Below are positions 60,084-64,000 of a stretch of DNA of 64,000 nucleotides, in pieces (positions within the stretch are counted from its first letter, which is position 1; every line of letters begins with the position of its first letter). Made by a program: the position numbers and the translations under genes. The notes below the pieces were generated by a model. That model was not told where the DNA came from. It saw only the letters and a program-made list of their open reading frames with translations, and did no database searches. The DNA is from Lyngbya sp. PCC 8106 (GTDB taxonomy: Bacteria; Cyanobacteriota; Cyanobacteriia; Cyanobacteriales; Microcoleaceae): the NCBI RefSeq assembly GCF_000169095.1, contig NZ_AAVU01000002.1:234133-298132 (forward strand), in the 5' to 3' direction.

Positions 60084-62480
60084 TTAAACCCTGTTCTGTT
60101 CGACTTCAGCCACCCGTCGTTTCACCTTAACCACACTATCAGGATTTAACGAAATCGAATCAATTCCCGCTTCCACTAAAAACTCGGCAAAATCGGGATA
60201 ATCACTCGGGGCTTGACCACAAATTCCAACTTTACGTCCAGCTTCGTGGGCGGTTTTAATTAAGCGTTGAATCATCCGTTTAACCGCCAAATCTCGTTCA
60301 TCAAATAACTCCGCCAATTCTCCAGAATCCCGATCTACTCCTAACACCAACTGCGTCAAATCATTCGTCCCAATCGAAAACCCATCAAACCGTTTTGCAA
60401 ACTCATCGGCTAATTCAACATTAGACGGAAGTTCACACATCACATAAACCTGTAAACCCTTTTCACCCCGCTTCAAGCCATTACTTTCTAACACCTCCAA
60501 CACCCGATCCGCCTCTTTTAACGTGCGACAAAAAGGAATCATAATAATCACATTATCCATCCCAATCACTTCTCGCACACGTTTAATCGCCTTACACTCT
60601 AACGCAAACCCTTCCCGATAGCGATCGCTATAATAACGCGAAGCCCCCCGAAATCCTAACATCGGATTTGCTTCTACCTTTTCAAATTGTTGACCCCCAA
60701 TCAAATCCGCATACTCATTGGTTTTAAAATCACTCATCCGCACAATTACAGGTTTAGGATGTTGAGACGCAGAAATTTTAGCAATTCCTCGGGATAACAA
60801 ATCCACAAAATAATCGGTTTTATCCTCATATCCATGCGTCATTTCCGAGATTTCGTGACGAATCGAATAATTCGTAATTTTATCAAAATGAATCAACGCC
60901 ATTGGGTGAACTTTAATGATATTATTGATCAAAAATTCCATCCGGGCTAACCCAATTCCATCGGCGGGAAGTTGCCACCAACAAAACGCCGCAGTTGGAC
61001 TGCCAATATTCATCATAATCTTCGTTTTGGTTTGTGGAATATCCAACAAACTGACTTCTTTTGACTCAAATTCTAACAAGCCTTCATAAACATAACCTTC
61101 CTCACCTTCTGCACAAGAAATTGTTACTTCTTTGCCATCTGGCAATAATTGTGTCGCCTTTCCGGTTCCTACAATTGCCGGAATTCCTAACTCTCGACTA
61201 ATAATAGCAGCGTGACAAGTTCTTCCCCCATGATCGGTGACAATTCCCGCCGCTTTTTTCATAATTGGAACCCAATCACGATCAGTCATTTCTGTCACCA
61301 GAATCGTTCCTTCAGTAAACTGTTCAATATCGGTAACATTGCGAATTAAACAGACTTTACCGCTAGCAATGGCATCCCCAACACTCAATCCAACTAACAA
61401 ACGATCACTTTGTTGTTTCAATGAATAAGTCTTGAGTGTACCCGCCTGCTTTTGAGATTGTACCGTTTCTGGGCGGGCTTGCACGACATAAAGTTCACCT
61501 GTATCACCATCTTTTGCCCATTCAATATCCATCGGACAACGATAATGTTCTTCAATCAATTCCGCCCATTTTGCAAGTTGTAAAATATCCTCATCATCCA
61601 ACACAAAAGATTGTAATTCAAACAAAGAAGTTGGCACCGTTCGCGTTGTTTTTGTCGTTCCAAACGCATAGATCATTTTTTCCTGTTTATTCCCCAAACT
61701 TTTCTCGATAATTGGTTTTAAATCAGGTCGTTTTAACAGCGGTTTAAACACCCGATATTGATCCGGTGTTACTGAACCTTGAACCACTAATTCTCCTAAT
61801 CCCCAAGAAGCCGTAATTAAAATATCATTAGGAAAACCCGTTTCGGGATCAATCGAAAACATTACCCCAGAACAAGCTTTATCCGATCTCACCATTTTTT
61901 GAATAACAATAGACAGGGCAACATCCATATGATTGTACCCTTGTGTATCCCGATAACTAATCGCCCGATCTGTAAATAAAGAAGCATAACATTTGCGGCA
62001 AGCTTCCAAAACTTCCTCAGTTCCAGTAATATTGAGATAGCTTTCTTGTTGTCCGGCAAAACTAGCATCTGGTAAATCTTCAGCCGTCGCACTACTGCGA
62101 ACCGCAACATCAACTTCTTCGAGGTTATAGCGATCAGAAAGTTGACGATAACCTTCTCGAATCGCTTCTGCAATTTCATCCGGAAACCGAGAACGAACTA
62201 ATAAACGACGAATTGTTTTTCCCGCTTTTTCTAGCGGAATTTCTCCCTTTTGAAACTGTTCAATTTGATACAGAATTTTGGATTGAAGATTGTTAGCTTC
62301 TATAAACTGCCAGTACGTTTGAGCCGTAATCGCAAACCCATCGGGAACACGAATCCCTTTAGATTTCAGGGATTTTACCATTTCTCCCAAAGAAGCATTT
62401 TTCCCCCCAACAATGGGAACATCATTCACTCCAATGCTTTCAAACCAACGAATATAAGAGTTTTCCTGAGTCATGGTCAT
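60084..62480 (-). CDS. ppsA: Phosphoenolpyruvate synthase
   Basis: A 798-residue enzyme that makes phosphoenolpyruvate from pyruvate and ATP with release of AMP and phosphate. The ATP-binding domain (about 15-350; VPIVGGKNASLGEMVKSL, VAVRSSATAEDLPDASFAGQ), the phosphohistidine swivelling domain (DHGGRTCHAAIISRELGIPA, catalytic His) and the C-terminal TIM barrel (GIGLARMEFLIN, VMCELPSNVELADEFAKRF, GICGQAPSDYPDF) are all present. The start is the ATG at 62480 with AGGGGA seven bases upstream. A TTG-extended frame to 62516 is not needed. Confidence 0.96.
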   Translation of the reverse strand: MTMTQENSYIRWFESIGVNDVPIVGGKNASLGEMVKSLKSKGIRVPDGFAITAQTYWQFIEANNLQSKILYQIEQFQKGEIPLEKAGKTIRRLLVRSRFPDEIAEAIREGYRQLSDRYNLEEVDVAVRSSATAEDLPDASFAGQQESYLNITGTEEVLEACRKCYASLFTDRAISYRDTQGYNHMDVALSIVIQKMVRSDKACSGVMFSIDPETGFPNDILITASWGLGELVVQGSVTPDQYRVFKPLLKRPDLKPIIEKSLGNKQEKMIYAFGTTKTTRTVPTSLFELQSFVLDDEDILQLAKWAELIEEHYRCPMDIEWAKDGDTGELYVVQARPETVQSQKQAGTLKTYSLKQQSDRLLVGLSVGDAIASGKVCLIRNVTDIEQFTEGTILVTEMTDRDWVPIMKKAAGIVTDHGGRTCHAAIISRELGIPAIVGTGKATQLLPDGKEVTISCAEGEEGYVYEGLLEFESKEVSLLDIPQTKTKIMMNIGSPTAAFCWWQLPADGIGLARMEFLINNIIKVHPMALIHFDKITNYSIRHEISEMTHGYEDKTDYFVDLLSRGIAKISASQHPKPVIVRMSDFKTNEYADLIGGQQFEKVEANPMLGFRGASRYYSDRYREGFALECKAIKRVREVIGMDNVIIMIPFCRTLKEADRVLEVLESNGLKRGEKGLQVYVMCELPSNVELADEFAKRFDGFSIGTNDLTQLVLGVDRDSGELAELFDERDLAVKRMIQRLIKTAHEAGRKVGICGQAPSDYPDFAEFLVEAGIDSISLNPDSVVKVKRRVAEVEQNRV

Positions 62481-62689
62481 TTTTTCCCCTGGTGTTGTCT
62501 TGTATGTTCTGTTCAATTATGACAAACCTTTTTCAAGAGTAGTGTGCAAAAATTTTAGTGAATTCTTGACTGAAACGCTTAATTTCACAGGTAGGTTTGG
62601 AAATCAAACACAAATTTTCATCAATTCACTCTCAATTTACAACACAATTCTTGATCAATAGCTGAACCCATAAATTCTCCCTCAACTTC

Positions 62690-62968
62690 TTAGTTTTTAC
62701 AATTTTCTCCATTGATTTGATTAGGATCACATCCAAAATATAAAAACAATAGATCAGCCCCTTCGTGATCCATATCAATCAACTTTTGTTTAATTGCTTG
62801 CAATGCTAAATGAGAAGGTTGAGTACGTCCCCGTTCCCAACGATTAACCGTTTGAAACGAAACTCCCAGTTGCGTCGCTAATTTTTCTTGGGACAATCCT
62901 AACCGTTTGCGTAACGTTAAAATCAAAATAGGAATACTTTTTTTCATATTGATCAAGATCATTTGCAT
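62690..62968 (-). CDS. Small XRE-family helix-turn-helix regulator
   Basis: A 92-residue protein with a Cro/C1-type DNA-binding domain: LRKRLGLSQEKLATQLGVSF, QTVNRWERGRTQPSHLAL. A short tail (GADLLFLYFGCDPNQINGEN) follows. Start codons at 62968 and 62947 are both possible; neither has a clear ribosome site. Solo regulators of this kind are common in cyanobacteria. No toxin partner is seen beside it, and the target is unknown. Confidence 0.82.
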   Translation of the reverse strand: MQMILINMKKSIPILILTLRKRLGLSQEKLATQLGVSFQTVNRWERGRTQPSHLALQAIKQKLIDMDHEGADLLFLYFGCDPNQINGENCKN

Positions 62969-63289
62969 AACAACTTCAACCTCAAAATCAAAAACTTGAA
63001 CAAATGGTATAACAACCTTCTATTAATATTATTAATCTTCAGTTCGAGGATGACTTCCTCTGAATGGATGAACAGATCGGGTGAAAATCAACCCCCATCC
63101 CACCTGTCAATTCTCCAAAATTAGACTAAACCGATGAACCTTCACCTCTAAACTGTAGTTTACGGTAGGGATGCGTAAAGCCCCCGTATTTTAATCGGGG
63201 GATACAAGTGATCTTGCCAAATTTATTTGGCAGTGAAAAGAAGGTAACTTTGTGCTATTATAGTTTAGCGTGATTGACGACGATAAACT
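62969..63289. other. Intergenic region with left end of an IS200/IS605-type element
   Basis: The left part holds no visible gene. CCCCCG (63181-63186) and CGGGGG (63196-63201) form a hairpin about 90 bases before tnpB, the form of left-end hairpins in this superfamily. The element's boundary should therefore lie near or left of 63170. Confidence 0.6.
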
Positions 63290-64000
63290 ATGCTTGTATA
63301 CGAGATGAAGTTGAAAGGAACGGAAAGTCAGTACCGAAGGCTTGATGAAGCCATTCGGACAGGTCGATTTGTTCGTAACAGCGTCATCAAAGCATGGTTA
63401 GATGGTCAGGTTAAAAGTCGCAACGATGCCTATAAACACTGCAAGGTGCTGTCAGACAACCCGGAATTCCCTTGGGTTGCCAGATTAAACTCAATGGCGC
63501 GACAGGCACACGCGGAAAGGGCTTGGGCATCAATTGAACGGTTTTATAGAAATTGTAGGCAAAAAATACCGGGGAAGAAGCGGTGCGACCTCGCGGCTTT
63601 GCAAGCCGCTAGAGGAAGCGCACCAAGAAAGGGGTTCCCAAAGTTTAAAAAGTACCAAGTCAGAGCGTCTGTTGAATACAAGACATCAGGCTGGAAACTG
63701 TCGAAAGATCGGCGTTATTTAACCTTTAGCGACAAATTTGAAGCGGGTACATTTAAACTGTGGGGAAGTCGAGATTTGCACTTCTATCAACTCCAACAAA
63801 TTAAACGGGTTAGAGTGATTAGAAGGCACGATGGTTATTATGCACAATTTTTGATCTTACACGAACGAGAGGAGAAAAAAGAACTCACAGGGAAACAAAC
63901 AGGGTTAGATGTCGGTCTTAACTATTTCTACACTGATTGTTCTGGTAATCAAGCAGACAATCCTCGGTTTTTGAGAAAGGATGAACGCCAACTTAAAAAG
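63290..64000 (+). CDS. tnpB: TnpB RNA-guided nuclease (OrfB), N-terminal 237 codons
   Basis: The frame stays open to the window end. It begins MLVYEMKLKGTESQYRRLDE (OrfB N-terminal helix-turn-helix-type region; FVRNSVIKAWLDG), continues FPWVARLNSMARQAHAERAW, PRKGFPKFKKYQ (the conserved K-G-x-P-x-F-K motif) and reaches TGLDVGLNYFYTDCSGNQAD, the first RuvC-like motif with its catalytic Asp. TnpB proteins cut DNA guided by an RNA from the element's right end. An in-frame palindromic insert (63582-63624) adds about 14 residues between KKR and PRKGF. The remaining catalytic motifs are outside the window. Confidence 0.88.
   Translation, partial: MLVYEMKLKGTESQYRRLDEAIRTGRFVRNSVIKAWLDGQVKSRNDAYKHCKVLSDNPEFPWVARLNSMARQAHAERAWASIERFYRNCRQKIPGKKRCDLAALQAARGSAPRKGFPKFKKYQVRASVEYKTSGWKLSKDRRYLTFSDKFEAGTFKLWGSRDLHFYQLQQIKRVRVIRRHDGYYAQFLILHEREEKKELTGKQTGLDVGLNYFYTDCSGNQADNPRFLRKDERQLKK
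63582..63624. repeat. Palindromic element inside tnpB
   Basis: GGTGCG (63582-63587) / CGCACC (63619-63624), CCTC (63589-63592) / GAGG (63612-63615) and the central GCGGCTTTGCAAGCCGC (63593-63609) form one long hairpin. It is translated in frame (RCDLAALQAARGSAP). A relative with the same plan, GTGTG...GCGGCTT...AAGCCGC...CACAC, lies inside the MITE at 31357-31397. Confidence 0.8.

Larger units (their letters stand above)
63170..64000 (+). mobile_element. IS200/IS605-superfamily element, left part, cut by window edge
   Basis: Left-end hairpin followed by a tnpB-type gene that runs off the window. No tnpA precedes it, so it is probably a tnpB-only element, mobilised in trans if at all. The right end and its guide RNA lie outside the window. 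Confidence 0.7.

Overview
The window is chromosomal-type DNA from a filamentous, Oscillatoriales-like cyanobacterium. The evidence is a complete phycocyanin rod operon (cpcBACDEF), many GCGATCGC (HIP1-type) octamers, cyanobacteria-specific families (CyRepA1 replication protein, NtcB-like regulator, AMIN-amidase) and an array with the cyanobacterial GATTGAAAC-ending CRISPR repeat. The genus cannot be fixed from the sequence alone. I see no phycoerythrin genes, and no tRNA or rRNA genes.

Layout. 0-1 kb: the first codons of an iscB gene on the minus strand, preceded by a folded leader that reads as its omega (HEARO) RNA, then a gamma-glutamylcyclotransferase-like gene. 1.3-9.3 kb: a cell-wall amidase, small membrane and secreted proteins, a VWA protein, the remains of a Ser/Thr kinase-WD40 gene, and a secreted protein-arginine-deiminase homologue that lacks two catalytic residues. 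9.3-10.3 kb: a 10-repeat CRISPR array with no cas genes in the window. 10.3-15.2 kb: mfd and a CNNM/CorC-type membrane protein. 15.2-26.9 kb: the most unusual block. Six membrane-anchored SGNH/GDSL-fold proteins flank a histidine kinase, and four of them follow an O-carbamoyltransferase / SxtJ-like / DUF5989 (SxtK-like) trio. This suggests surface-glycan or metabolite tailoring, in which carbamoyl and possibly acyl groups are added or removed at the membrane. 27-30.5 kb: an NtcB-like LysR regulator, a TrpD-like protein, a small membrane protein and mobA, a set fitting nitrate assimilation and molybdenum cofactor supply. 31-32.9 kb: a gene-poor accessory stretch with a MITE and a gene broken by one stop codon.

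32.9-39.7 kb: a lone ABC permease, then cpcB-cpcA-cpcC-cpcD-cpcE-cpcF (antenna subunits, linkers and the phycocyanobilin lyase), and a convergent LarA-like gene. 39.9-50 kb: a 1,880-residue DUF4347/beta-propeller/cadherin/RTX surface protein, a TPR-CHAT putative protease, a FecR-domain protein and an MntP/YtaF-like membrane protein. 50-53.8 kb: an AEC carrier overlapping a BrnTA-type toxin-antitoxin pair, and an M3 oligopeptidase. 53.9-60 kb: a CyRepA1 protein, an intrinsic terminator, then a 69-residue arginine-rich peptide gene next to a JmjC/cupin oxygenase. I consider this the best candidate for an undescribed peptide-modification system. 60-64 kb: ppsA, a small XRE regulator, and a TnpB gene cut by the window edge that carries a palindromic element inside its reading frame.

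Both window edges therefore hold truncated RNA-guided nuclease genes of the IS200/IS605 superfamily (IscB left, TnpB right).
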